Positions 41,733 through 50,128 of a stretch of 64,000 nucleotides of DNA are shown piece after piece. The notes under the pieces were generated by a model. It had not been told where the DNA came from. It did not search any database and saw only the letters and a list, made by a program, of their open reading frames with translations. The stretch covers positions 1 through 64,000 of the forward strand of contig NZ_QNRE01000007.1 of assembly GCF_003315035.1 (NCBI RefSeq), given 5' to 3'. Both the position numbers and the translations under genes were made by a program. This stretch comes from Nocardia puris (GTDB lineage: Bacteria > Actinomycetota > Actinomycetes > Mycobacteriales > Mycobacteriaceae). The first letter of the stretch is position 1. Each line of letters begins with the position of its first letter.

Positions 41733-42770
41733 ATGATGATGATCCGTCCATTCGGTGACACCGGAATCGATATCACGCCGTTGGGGTTCGGTACTTGGGT
41801 GCTTGCGGGTGCGGGGTGGCAGTACTCGTGGGGAGCGACCGATGATGATGCCTCGATCGCCGCTGTGCGCCACGCGGTCGCGACGGGACTCAACTGGATC
41901 GATACCGCCCCGGCTTACGGTCTCGGCCACGCTGAGGAGCTGGTGGGGCGCGCGCTCGCGGACATTCCCGAGGACGAGCGGCCGTATCTGTTCACGAAGA
42001 CCGGGCTGATCTGGGAGGAGGGCGATGACCGGTCGGGTCCGCCGCGTCGGGTCGTCCGGCCCGATACGGTGCGCCGGGAACTGGAGGACTCGTTGCGCAG
42101 GCTGCGTGTGGGTCACATCGACCTGTTCCAGGTGCACTGGCCCGATACCGGCACGCGGTTCGCCTACGGCGCCGAGGCCGAGGTCGGCGACGCGACTCCG
42201 CTCGCCGAATACTGGCAGGCGATGGCGGATCTGAAGAAAGAAGGCAAGGTCCGCGCCATCGGACTGTCGAATCACGCTGTGGCGCAACTGGAAGAGGCCG
42301 AGGGCATCGCTCACGTGGACGCGATTCAGCCGCCGTTCTCGGTCATCACGCGTTCCGCCGCGCCCGAGGTCGCCTGGGCGCACGGCAACGGGACCGGCGT
42401 GATCGTCTACTCGCCGCTCCAATCCGGTTTGCTCACCGGCACTTTCACCGAGGAACGCGCCCGCGGCCTTGGTGCGGGTGACTGGCGCGCGAGCCACCCG
42501 GACTTCACTACGGGGCTGTCGGCGAACCTGGCGCTGGTGGACGCGTTGCGGCCGATCGCGGCGCGCCACGGGGTTCCCGTCGCGCAGGTCGCGCTGGCGT
42601 GGGCGCTGGCCTGGCCGGGTGTCACCGGCGCCATCGTCGGCGCGCGCACGGCCGGTCAGATCGACGAATGGGTCGGTGCGGGGGATTTGGTGCTCACCGC
42701 CGAGGACCGGGCTGAGATCGCCACCGCCATCGTCGCCACCGGCGCGGGTAGCGGCCCCGCTCGGCCCTGA
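41733..42770 (+). CDS. Aldo/keto reductase
   Basis: A 345-residue NADPH-dependent oxidoreductase. The catalytic tetrad can be traced in DTAPAYGLGHAE (Asp, Tyr), FTKTGL (Lys) and VHWPD (His). LGFGTWVLAG at the start and the C-terminal VTGAIVGARTAGQ cofactor region are typical. ATG 41733 follows a ggagcgggag site. The promoter region carries the right copy of the XRE operator, so it was probably the divergent partner of the XRE gene before the island came between. Its 3' end is copied in degenerate form downstream. Confidence 0.92.
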   Translation: MMMIRPFGDTGIDITPLGFGTWVLAGAGWQYSWGATDDDASIAAVRHAVATGLNWIDTAPAYGLGHAEELVGRALADIPEDERPYLFTKTGLIWEEGDDRSGPPRRVVRPDTVRRELEDSLRRLRVGHIDLFQVHWPDTGTRFAYGAEAEVGDATPLAEYWQAMADLKKEGKVRAIGLSNHAVAQLEEAEGIAHVDAIQPPFSVITRSAAPEVAWAHGNGTGVIVYSPLQSGLLTGTFTEERARGLGAGDWRASHPDFTTGLSANLALVDALRPIAARHGVPVAQVALAWALAWPGVTGAIVGARTAGQIDEWVGAGDLVLTAEDRAEIATAIVATGAGSGPARP

Positions 42771-43013
42771 CCATTCGCTGTGGTCGTTGCCGGTGCGGGC
42801 GGCGGCTCTGTCCGGCCCTGATGCCCACCGCCATCGTCGTCACCGGCGTGGGTGGCGGCTCTGTCCGGCCCTGACGCCGCCGTCGCCGCCGTCGCCACCG
42901 GCTGGGACGGCGGTTCAGCCCGACGCCGCTGCCGTCGTCGTTGCCGTCGTTGCCGGTGCGGGTAGCGGCCCTGACGACACGGCCATCACCATCACCGGCG
43001 CGGGTTACTTTCC
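42771..43013 (+). repeat. Degenerate repeats of the aldo/keto reductase 3' end
   Basis: Blocks resembling the last ~45 bases of the reductase gene (CGCCATCGTCGCCACCGGCG then GGTAGCGGC and GGCCCTGA) recur near 42787-42822, 42827-42874 and 42937-42973. Each time they carry the GCCGGYGYGGGYRGCGGC core followed by a CCCTGA stop-like end. No gene was found in this 330-bp gap. Confidence 0.6.
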
Positions 43014-43099
43014 ACCTTGATCCAGACGACACCGCTTGCGTCGCAACCTGTTTCACGTTTCCGTGGGCCGAGGCGGGTGACACGACTACCGTGGCGGGT

Positions 43100-43702
43100 G
43101 TGAACGTCCGGGGGATGCTGGCGCAGGAACGCGCCGAACTGATCGAACTGCTCCATGATCTGAGCGACGAGGACTGGGAGACGCCGTCGCTGTGCGCGGG
43201 GTGGCGGGTGCGCGACGTGGTCGGGCATCTCCTGTCCGACAACATCGCGCCCGTCGATTACGCCGGCATCGTGCTCCGGCACCGCTTCGCCGTGGACCGC
43301 GTCAACGAAACGCTGGTCGGGAAGGCGCGGTCGCTGTCCACCGCCGAGCTCGTGGACCGGTTCGAACACCGCACCGGCAAGCTGTCCCGTTTCGCGCCGA
43401 AACTGGTGCTGGCCGATACGTTCGTGCACCAGCAGGACATCCGCCGTCCTCTGAACCGCCCCCGCACGGTCCCCGCCGAACGCCTGGCGATGGTGCTCGC
43501 CCACCCCGATCCGTTCGCGTCGCCGTGGCGCAATACGAAGGGCCTGCGCTTCGTCGCGACCGATGTGGACTGGGCGCGCGGCACGGGACCCGAGGTCCGT
43601 GGTACCGGTGAAGCTCTCGCGCTGGCGATGGTGGGGCGCACGGTCGCTTTGGCCGACCTGGACGGTGACGGCGTCGCCGAACTACGCCGCCGCCTGTCCT
43701 GA
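43100..43702 (+). CDS. Maleylpyruvate isomerase family mycothiol-dependent protein (TIGR03083)
   Basis: A 200-residue DinB-like protein. It begins with the typical ERAELIELLHDLSDEDWETPSLCAGWRVRDVVGHLL, including the first metal-ligand His, and carries LADTFVHQQDIRRPL with the distal His pair. Members are thought to use mycothiol with a divalent metal. GTG 43100 fits the family start. It may be detoxification-related; the substrate is unknown. It stands alone between the repeat block and small membrane ORFs. Confidence 0.82.
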   Translation: MNVRGMLAQERAELIELLHDLSDEDWETPSLCAGWRVRDVVGHLLSDNIAPVDYAGIVLRHRFAVDRVNETLVGKARSLSTAELVDRFEHRTGKLSRFAPKLVLADTFVHQQDIRRPLNRPRTVPAERLAMVLAHPDPFASPWRNTKGLRFVATDVDWARGTGPEVRGTGEALALAMVGRTVALADLDGDGVAELRRRLS

Positions 43703-43707
43703 CCGCA

Positions 43708-43836
43708 TCAACCGGTCGGCCCGAACGCGATCGCGGCGAGGGCCGCCGCCAGCGCTGGAGCCCACCCCATCACCAATGGCCCCACCGCTTCGAAGAACGC
43801 GCTGATCAGCATCTCGGGAGAGAAGAGCAGGCCCAT
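43708..43836 (-). CDS. Possible 42-residue membrane peptide
   Basis: A complete frame from ATG 43836 to TGA 43708, read as MGLLFSPEMLISAFFEAVG and then one hydrophobic helix (LAAALAAIAFGP). A fair ribosome binding site (ggcagga) precedes it. No family is known, and the stop lies six bases from the convergent stop of the TIGR03083 gene. Plausible but unproven. Confidence 0.3.
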   Translation of the reverse strand: MGLLFSPEMLISAFFEAVGPLVMGWAPALAAALAAIAFGPTG

Positions 43837-43980
43837 ACCGGCGTCCTGCCACCGACCGCGCCGGTCTCCCGCCGCGACGCGTCGGCGATGTCGACCGCCC
43901 GCGACCTGCTGCTCCGCCTGTGGACGAGCACCATTATCGCGGCCCGTACATCGGTGATCGGCGCGCCTGCCGGCGCGGTC

Positions 43981-44211
43981 TCACCGACCCGGTGTGTCGT
44001 CGGCGCTGTCCGCCGGCTCGGCGGCTCCGGCCGGCTCGGCGAGGTCGCGGCGCCCGGCTTTGCGGTGCCGGACGAGCACCACGATCGCCGCCACACCCCA
44101 CACGACGGCGAACGCGATCGCCCGCTGCACGCTCCAGTCCGACGCGAGCAGCGCGACGGCGACCACCGCCAGGAATCCCAGCAGCATCTTGGGGTCCGCG
44201 AAGTTCGCCAT
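43981..44211 (-). CDS. Small membrane protein of unknown function
   Basis: A 76-residue protein with two closely spaced hydrophobic segments (MLLGFLAVVAVALLA and IAFAVVWGVAAIVVLV), then a basic stretch and an acidic Ala/Pro-rich tail. ATG 44211 was taken because the open frame before it is polar and unlike a membrane protein. It is divergent from hisD, whose start lies 238 bp away. No family was recognised. Confidence 0.6.
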   Translation of the reverse strand: MANFADPKMLLGFLAVVAVALLASDWSVQRAIAFAVVWGVAAIVVLVRHRKAGRRDLAEPAGAAEPADSADDTPGR

Positions 44212-44449
44212 CGGGCGATCATCACATGGTCGCGCGCGTTCCGACACCCGGCGATGGTTGGTGCCGGCGAATCGCCGGGACTCGTGACGTACCGAGGCGC
44301 CCGGTTCCGGCGTAGATCCGCAGTGTGGGCGCGGTCACCGCCCACCCCACCCCCCGCGCCCGCGCGGAAATCGGGTCGACCCCGTCGACTAGGCTGGTAG
44401 CGGCAACTTTCCTGTTGTGACCAGCCGGAGATTAAGGATCGACACCGAC

Positions 44450-45787
44450 ATGACATCCCGCATCGAGCTCGCCCGCGTCGATTTGCGCGGTCGTACTCCT
44501 TCCGCTGCCGAGCTGCGCACCGCGCTGCCGCGCGGGGGAGTCGACGTGGACTCGGTGCTGCATCATGTGCGGCCGGTCGTGGAGGCGGTGCGCGATCGGG
44601 GTGTCGAGGCGGCTCTCGAATTCGGCGAGAAGTTCGACGGGGTGGTTCCCGCGAGCGTGCGCGTGCCGGAATCGGAGCTGGTCAAGGCCCTGGACGAGCT
44701 CGATCCCGCCGTGCGCGCCGCGCTGGAGGAGTCCATCGCGCGCGCCCGCAAGGTGCACGGCGACCAGCGCCGCACCGACACCGTCACCGAGGTGGTGCCC
44801 GGCGGCACCGTCACCGAGCGGTGGGCGCCGGTGGAGCGGGTCGGCCTGTATGTGCCGGGCGGCAACGCCGTCTACCCGTCGAGCGTGGTGATGAACGTGG
44901 TGCCCGCGCAGACCGCGGGCGTCGGCTCGCTGGTGGTGTCCTCGCCGCCGCAGGCGCAGTTCGGCGGGCTGCCGCACCCGACCATCCTGGCTGCCGCGCG
45001 GTTGCTGGGCGTCGAGGAGGTGTGGGCGGTCGGTGGTGCGCAGGCCGTGGCGCTGCTCTCCTACGGCGGCGTCGACACCGACGGCGCGCAGCTCGAGCCG
45101 GTCGACCTCATCACCGGCCCCGGCAATATCTACGTGACCGCCGCCAAGCGGCTGTGCCGGGGCCTGGTCGGCATCGACGCCGAGGCGGGCCCCACCGAGA
45201 TCGCGATCCTGGCCGACGCCACCGCCGATCCGGCGCACGTCGCGGCCGACCTGATCAGCCAGGCCGAGCACGACGTGCTCGCCGCCAGCGTGCTCGTCAC
45301 CGACAGCGCCGAACTGGCCGACGCGGTGGACGCCGCGCTCACCGCGCAACTGCCCGTCGTCAAGCACGCCGAGCGGGTGCGCGAGGCGCTCACCGGCAAG
45401 CAGTCGGGCACCGTCCTGGTGGACGACCTCGATCAGGGCCTGCGCGTGGTGAACGCCTACGCCGCCGAGCACCTCGAGATCCAGACCGCCGATGCGGCCG
45501 CCGTCGCCGCGCGGGTGCGCAGCGCGGGCGCGATCTTCGTGGGCCCGTACGCGCCGGTCAGCCTCGGCGACTACTGCGCGGGCTCCAACCACGTGCTGCC
45601 CACCGCGGGCTGCGCGCGCCACTCCAGCGGGCTGAGCGTGCAGACGTTCCTGCGCGGCATCCACGTGGTCGAATACACCGAGGCGGCGCTCAAAGACGTT
45701 GCCGGACATGTCGTCGCGCTGTCGCAGGCCGAGGATCTGCCCGCGCACGGCCAGGCCGTCACCGTGCGATTCGAGGCCCTGTCGTGA
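44450..45787 (+). CDS. hisD: Histidinol dehydrogenase HisD
   Basis: A 445-residue enzyme oxidising histidinol to histidine in two NAD-dependent steps. Conserved parts include GLYVPGGNAVYPSSVVMN, VWAVGGAQAVALLSYGG, DLITGPGNIYVTAAKR, AGPTEIAI, QAEHD and the C-terminal GSNHVLPT. ATG 44450 was chosen; it follows an aagga site, and a GTG at 44417 would add 11 residues. It heads hisDCBH. Its stop overlaps the hisC GTG. Confidence 0.97.
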   Translation: MTSRIELARVDLRGRTPSAAELRTALPRGGVDVDSVLHHVRPVVEAVRDRGVEAALEFGEKFDGVVPASVRVPESELVKALDELDPAVRAALEESIARARKVHGDQRRTDTVTEVVPGGTVTERWAPVERVGLYVPGGNAVYPSSVVMNVVPAQTAGVGSLVVSSPPQAQFGGLPHPTILAAARLLGVEEVWAVGGAQAVALLSYGGVDTDGAQLEPVDLITGPGNIYVTAAKRLCRGLVGIDAEAGPTEIAILADATADPAHVAADLISQAEHDVLAASVLVTDSAELADAVDAALTAQLPVVKHAERVREALTGKQSGTVLVDDLDQGLRVVNAYAAEHLEIQTADAAAVAARVRSAGAIFVGPYAPVSLGDYCAGSNHVLPTAGCARHSSGLSVQTFLRGIHVVEYTEAALKDVAGHVVALSQAEDLPAHGQAVTVRFEALS

Positions 45788-46917
45788 CCGGACAGCTCAC
45801 CGTGCCCGGCGCCGCGATCGGGCTCGACGATCTGCCGCTGCGGGAGAACCTGCGCGGCAAGAAACCTTACGGCGCACCGCAATTGACGGTTCCCGTGCAG
45901 TTGAACACCAACGAGAACCCGCACCCGCCGAGCAAGGCGCTCGTGGACGATGTGGCCGAATCCATTCGCGCCGCCGCCGCCGAACTGCACCGCTACCCCG
46001 ACCGCGACGCGGTCGCGCTGCGTACCGATCTGGCGGCATACCTGACCCGCCAGACGGGCGTCGCCGTCGACACCGCGAACGTGTGGGCGGCCAACGGGTC
46101 CAACGAGATCCTCCAGCAGCTGTTGCAGGCATTCGGCGGACCGGGCCGCAGCGCACTGGGTTTCGTGCCCTCCTACTCGATGCACCCGATCATCTCCGAG
46201 GGCATCGACACCGAGTGGATCGAAGCCAAACGCGGCGCGGACTTCTCGCTCGACATCGACCACGCGCTGGCCGCCCTCGCCGAGCGCCGCCCCGACGTCG
46301 TGTTCGTCACCAGCCCGAACAACCCGACGGGACACAGCATTCCGAACGCGGAGCTGATCCGCCTGCTGGAGGCCGCGCCCGGCATCGTGGTGGTGGACGA
46401 GGCGTACGGGGAGTTCTCCGCCGAGCCGAGCGCGATCGCGCTCATCGACCGGTTCCCGGCCAAGCTGGTGGTGAGCCGCACCATGAGCAAGGCGTTCGCG
46501 TTCGCGGGCGGGCGGCTGGGATACCTGGTGGCCGCGCCCGCCGTGATCGACGCGATGCTGCTGGTGCGCCTGCCCTACCACCTCTCGGTGGTCACGCAGG
46601 CCGCCGCCCGCGCCGCGCTGCGCCACGCCGACGAAACCCTCGGCAGCGTCGCGGAATTGGCGGCCCAGCGCGACCGCGTCGCGGCGGCGCTCACCGAGCT
46701 GGGCTACGACGTGGTGCCCAGCGACGCGAACTTCCTGCTGTTCGGCCGGTTCGCCGACGCGCCGCGCGCCTGGCAGCGGTACCTGGACCACGGCGTGCTG
46801 ATCCGCGACGTCGGCATCCCCGGCCACCTGCGCGCCACCATCGGCCTGGCCGCCGAGAACGACGAATTCCTGCGCGTGAGCGCGGAATTGGCCGCCACCG
46901 AACTCACGCCCCGATGA
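45784..46917 (+). CDS. hisC: Histidinol-phosphate aminotransferase HisC
   Basis: A 377-residue PLP enzyme transferring an amino group to imidazole acetol phosphate. The class-II aminotransferase pattern is complete: LNTNENPHPPS, ANGSNEILQQLL, VTSPNNPTGH, VVDEAYGEF, the Schiff-base Lys in SRTMSKAFAFAGGRLGY, and the phosphate-binding Arg near VLIRDVGIPGHLRATIG. GTG 45784 overlaps the hisD stop. hisB follows after 19 bases. Confidence 0.97.
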   Translation: MTGQLTVPGAAIGLDDLPLRENLRGKKPYGAPQLTVPVQLNTNENPHPPSKALVDDVAESIRAAAAELHRYPDRDAVALRTDLAAYLTRQTGVAVDTANVWAANGSNEILQQLLQAFGGPGRSALGFVPSYSMHPIISEGIDTEWIEAKRGADFSLDIDHALAALAERRPDVVFVTSPNNPTGHSIPNAELIRLLEAAPGIVVVDEAYGEFSAEPSAIALIDRFPAKLVVSRTMSKAFAFAGGRLGYLVAAPAVIDAMLLVRLPYHLSVVTQAAARAALRHADETLGSVAELAAQRDRVAAALTELGYDVVPSDANFLLFGRFADAPRAWQRYLDHGVLIRDVGIPGHLRATIGLAAENDEFLRVSAELAATELTPR

Positions 46918-46936
46918 ACCCGTGGAGGAAGCGATC

Positions 46937-47569
46937 ATGAGCAGGACCGCGCGGGTCGAGCGCATCACCAAGGAATCCAGCATCGTCGTCGAACTGGACC
47001 TGGACGGCACCGGCAAGACCGAGATCTCCACCGGCGTCCCGTTTTACGACCACATGCTCACCGCGCTGGGCGCGCACGCCAGCTTCGACCTGACCGTGCG
47101 CGCCGAGGGCGACATCGAGATCGAGGCGCACCACACGGTGGAGGACACCGCCATCGTGTTCGGGCAGGCGCTCGGAAAAGCCTTGGGCGACAAGGCCGGT
47201 ATCCGCCGCTTCGGCGACGCCTTCATCCCCATGGACGAAACCCTCGCGCACGCCGCCGTCGACGTGTCGGGCCGCCCGTACTGCGTGCACACCGGCGAAC
47301 CGGATCACCTGCTGCACGCGGTGATTCCGGGCAGCCCGGTGCGCGGGCGCGGCGAGCCGGGCGCGCCGTACTCGACGGTGCTGAACCGGCACGTGTTCGA
47401 GTCGATCGCGCTCAACGCCCGCATCGCGCTGCACGTGCGGGTGCTCTACGGCCGCGACCAGCACCACATCACCGAGGCCGAGTTCAAGGCGGTGGCGCGC
47501 GCGCTGCGGGCCGCCGTGGAGTTCGATCCGCGCGTCACCGGCGTGCCGTCCACGAAGGGAACGCTGTGA
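46937..47569 (+). CDS. hisB: Imidazoleglycerol-phosphate dehydratase HisB
   Basis: A 210-residue monofunctional dehydratase. The Mn-binding His/Glu motifs of both halves are present: GVPFYDHMLTALGAHASFDL, IEAHHTVEDTAIVFGQAL, VFESIALNARIALHV and GRDQHHITEAEFKAVARAL. It has no phosphatase domain, so histidinol phosphate must be dephosphorylated by another protein. ATG 46937 follows a gtggaggaagcg site. Its stop overlaps the hisH GTG. Confidence 0.97.
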   Translation: MSRTARVERITKESSIVVELDLDGTGKTEISTGVPFYDHMLTALGAHASFDLTVRAEGDIEIEAHHTVEDTAIVFGQALGKALGDKAGIRRFGDAFIPMDETLAHAAVDVSGRPYCVHTGEPDHLLHAVIPGSPVRGRGEPGAPYSTVLNRHVFESIALNARIALHVRVLYGRDQHHITEAEFKAVARALRAAVEFDPRVTGVPSTKGTL

Positions 47570-48201
47570 CCACGAAATCCGTCGCCCTGCTGGACTACGG
47601 ATCGGGCAATCTGCACTCCGCCGAGCGCGCGCTGGTGCGGGCGGGCGCCAAGGTCGAGGTGACGGCCGACCCGCAGGTGGCGCTGGCCGCCGACGGGCTG
47701 GTGGTGCCCGGCGTCGGCGCGTTCGCGGCGTGCATGGCGGGGCTGCGGGCGGTGCGCGGTGAGCGCATCATCGGGCAGCGGCTCGCCGGTGGGCGGCCGG
47801 TGCTGGGCATCTGCGTGGGCATGCAGATCATGTTCGAGCGCGGGGTGGAGTTCGGCGTGGAGACCGAGGGATGCGCGGAGTGGCCGGGTGTCGTGGAGCG
47901 CCTGTCCGCGCCGGTGCTGCCGCACATGGGGTGGAACACCGTGTCGGCACCGTCGGACAGCGTGCTGTTCCACGGCATGGACGCCGGCACCCGCTTCTAC
48001 TTCGTCCACTCCTACGCCGCCCAGACCTGGGACCTGCCCGCCGCCGACCATTTCGCCGCCCCGAAACTCACCTGGGCCGAACACGGGGTGCCGTTCCTGG
48101 CCGCCGTCGAGAACGGCGCGCTCTCGGCCACCCAGTTCCACCCGGAGAAGTCGGGCGACGCGGGAGCGCACCTGCTGCGCAACTGGATCGACGCGCTGTA
48201 G
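47566..48201 (+). CDS. hisH: Imidazole glycerol phosphate synthase glutaminase subunit HisH
   Basis: A 211-residue class-I glutamine amidotransferase that feeds ammonia to HisF. The nucleophile Cys lies in LGICVGMQIMF and the His-Glu pair in QFHPEKSGD; the oxyanion loop is VPGVGAF. GTG 47566 overlaps the hisB stop. In mycobacteria hisA follows directly. Here a terminator-like hairpin and three unrelated genes separate hisH from hisA. Confidence 0.97.
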   Translation: MTTKSVALLDYGSGNLHSAERALVRAGAKVEVTADPQVALAADGLVVPGVGAFAACMAGLRAVRGERIIGQRLAGGRPVLGICVGMQIMFERGVEFGVETEGCAEWPGVVERLSAPVLPHMGWNTVSAPSDSVLFHGMDAGTRFYFVHSYAAQTWDLPAADHFAAPKLTWAEHGVPFLAAVENGALSATQFHPEKSGDAGAHLLRNWIDAL

Positions 48202-48213
48202 TCGCGCACCCCT

Positions 48214-48240
48214 CGGCTCCCGGATCCGGTCCGGGAGCCG
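48214..48240 (+). terminator. Terminator-like hairpin after hisH
   Basis: CGGCTCCCGGA (48214-48224) pairs with TCCGGGAGCCG (48230-48240) around a five-base loop. There is no T tract. It separates hisDCBH from the inserted genes. Confidence 0.6.
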
Positions 48241-48329
48241 GAGCGTCAGGGTGTTCCCTGAGGTGGGTCGGCGGGGGATGGGTGGTCGCGCCGGATGTGG
48301 TGGCGCGGGTGCGGTTTTAGCGTCGAATC

Positions 48330-48857
48330 ATGAAAACGATGACTGTTCCCACCACCGTGATCGGCGGCTACGCGGTGGTCGCGAGTTTCGTGTTCTCGGC
48401 GACCATCGTCGAGACGATCATGTTCTACCCCAATATCTTTCGTGACATCCCCGAATCGCTGGTGCTGCACGACGAGTTCATGAGCGCGATCGGCATCGGC
48501 GATATCATGCGACCGCTGGGTGCGGTGATGACGCTGTGCGCGCTGATCGCGTGCGCCGCCGCCGTGCGCTATCGCATCGCGCGCGGTTGGGTGGTGGCCT
48601 CGCTGGCCTCCCTGGTGGCCGGGCAGTTCCTGCTCTCGGTTCTCTACCAGTGGCCGCGCGCGTCCATTCTGTTCGATGACCGCGACCAGTACACGGTGTC
48701 CGAACTCGAAAGTGCGGCAACCGAATTCCTGATCGGGCACGGACTGCGCATGGTGGCGGCGCTGATCACCGCCGTGTGCGCGGTGGTGGCGGCACTGGCG
48801 TGCCACCGGGTGCTGGTGCTGGCGCGGGCCGAGCGAGCGTTGGTGCCCGCCGGGTGA
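48330..48857 (+). CDS. DUF1772-like four-helix membrane protein
   Basis: A 175-residue protein with four hydrophobic segments at about residues 10-30, 60-80, 85-105 and 140-165, in the pattern of the DUF1772 family. The polar loop FYPNIFRDIPESLVLHDEFM lies outside the membrane in that model. It is inserted between hisH and hisA. No enzymatic motif was seen and the function is unknown. Confidence 0.65.
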   Translation: MKTMTVPTTVIGGYAVVASFVFSATIVETIMFYPNIFRDIPESLVLHDEFMSAIGIGDIMRPLGAVMTLCALIACAAAVRYRIARGWVVASLASLVAGQFLLSVLYQWPRASILFDDRDQYTVSELESAATEFLIGHGLRMVAALITAVCAVVAALACHRVLVLARAERALVPAG

Positions 48858-48986
48858 TCGCCTGGCGGAAGTCCTGGTCCGCCTGACGATCACCGAACAG
48901 AACCAGAGCTCTGGTCCATGATCCGGTCATCGTGAGAGTGGAATCCGTTGTGACGGAGTGGATTTCGTCGGACCGCCGAGCGCCGT

Positions 48987-49511
48987 TCAAGGCCGGGTCC
49001 CCACGGCCCAGCGCGGTTCGGTGCGGACGGAGGTGAGCCGCCACCCGTCCGACGTCCGCGCGGCGTCGAAGTGGTAGATCGAGCCGAGCGTGTAGCCGGG
49101 CGCGGCGAGGGGCCCCGCGGGCGCGAAGACCACGACGAGGTTGGCGCGGACGGTGGCGGCGTCGCCGCGCAGGTCGATCCGCACATTGCTGATGAAGTGC
49201 TGGATGCGCAGGTCGGGGGAGTGGTTGCGGCCGGCCTGGGCAATCAGCGCGTCCACGCCGCGCGCCGTGCCGCCGGGGGTGGTGGCGGTGGCGTCGGCGG
49301 CGTAGATCGCGCGGAAGTCGTCGAAACGGCCGTCGTCCAGGGCGATGCCGAGCCGGTCGGCCAGTGCCGTGATCTCGGCGCGGTCGAGCAGCGCCCGGAT
49401 CTCGGGGTCTTGCGCGGTGTCGGCGCGGGACGCGCTGGTGACCGTGCAGGCGGCGGCGAGCAGGGTGAGCGGCAGGACGGCCAATGGCGACAGACGGCGG
49501 ATCTTGTTCAT
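48987..49511 (-). CDS. NTF2/SnoaL-like secreted lipoprotein
   Basis: A 174-residue lipoprotein: the signal ends LLAAAC (lipidated Cys at 22), followed by a SnoaL/NTF2-like domain (EITALADRLGIALDDGRFDDFRAIYAADATATTPGG, IQHFISNVRIDL). Such domains form small ligand pockets. It faces a MarR regulator across a 101-bp gap with several palindromes and is probably its target. The ligand is unknown. Confidence 0.78.
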   Translation of the reverse strand: MNKIRRLSPLAVLPLTLLAAACTVTSASRADTAQDPEIRALLDRAEITALADRLGIALDDGRFDDFRAIYAADATATTPGGTARGVDALIAQAGRNHSPDLRIQHFISNVRIDLRGDAATVRANLVVVFAPAGPLAAPGYTLGSIYHFDAARTSDGWRLTSVRTEPRWAVGTRP

Positions 49512-49542
49512 CGCGGGGACCTTTCGGAAAACTCGTTGGAGA

Positions 49543-49580
49543 GGCCAACGTTGGCCAAACCAACAGTATCGAATGTTGGT
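49543..49580. promoter_or_regulatory. Operator region of the MarR/NTF2-like gene pair
   Basis: The perfect 14-bp palindrome GGCCAACGTTGGCC (49543-49556) is followed by the inverted repeat ACCAACA-(8)-TGTTGGT (49559-49580). Both share the half site CCAAC and lie midway between the two divergent starts. Confidence 0.65.
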
Positions 49581-49612
49581 GTAACCAACAAGTGGGTTGT
49601 TAGATTGGACTC

Positions 49613-50065
49613 ATGGAGATCGCGCATCACGCCGCCGCGGCCAGGCTCCGCGCGCTACCCACGCGCCTGGTCAACCAGGTGGGGCTGATCGCCGACCGCC
49701 TCACCGAACGGGCCCTCGACGACACCGGATCGCGCAGGCATCACTACGCCCTGCTCACCACGCTGCGCGAGTTCGGCCCGGCCAGCCAGGCCGATCTGGG
49801 CCGGCGCACCCACATCGACCGCAGCGATATCGTCGCCGCCGTCAACGACCTCGTGGCGCGCGGCTTCGCGCGGCGCAGCCCCGACCCCGGCGACCGCCGC
49901 CGCAATATCGTCACCGTGACCGGCGCGGGCGAACGCCACCTCGGCGAACTCGACCGCCGCCTCGACAATGCCCAGGACGAACTGCTCGGCGCGCTGTCCG
50001 AGCCCGAGCGCCGTCAGCTGATCGGGCTGCTCACCCGCATCCTGGATGATCACTCCCGCGGCTGA
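49613..50065 (+). CDS. MarR-family transcriptional regulator
   Basis: A 150-residue winged-helix regulator: core SQADLGRRTHIDRSDIVAAVNDLVARGFARRSPDPGDRRRNIVTV with dimer helices at both ends. It is divergent from the NTF2-like lipoprotein gene, with CCAAC palindromes between them, and is expected to repress that gene and itself. hisA follows 64-bp downstream on the same strand, so read-through from this promoter could contribute to hisA expression. Confidence 0.87.
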   Translation: MEIAHHAAAARLRALPTRLVNQVGLIADRLTERALDDTGSRRHHYALLTTLREFGPASQADLGRRTHIDRSDIVAAVNDLVARGFARRSPDPGDRRRNIVTVTGAGERHLGELDRRLDNAQDELLGALSEPERRQLIGLLTRILDDHSRG

Positions 50066-50128
50066 ACCCGGCGGCGTTTGCGCAGGCCGGAGACGGGACA
50101 CGGCGACCGGCCGACTATGCTTCCCGGA

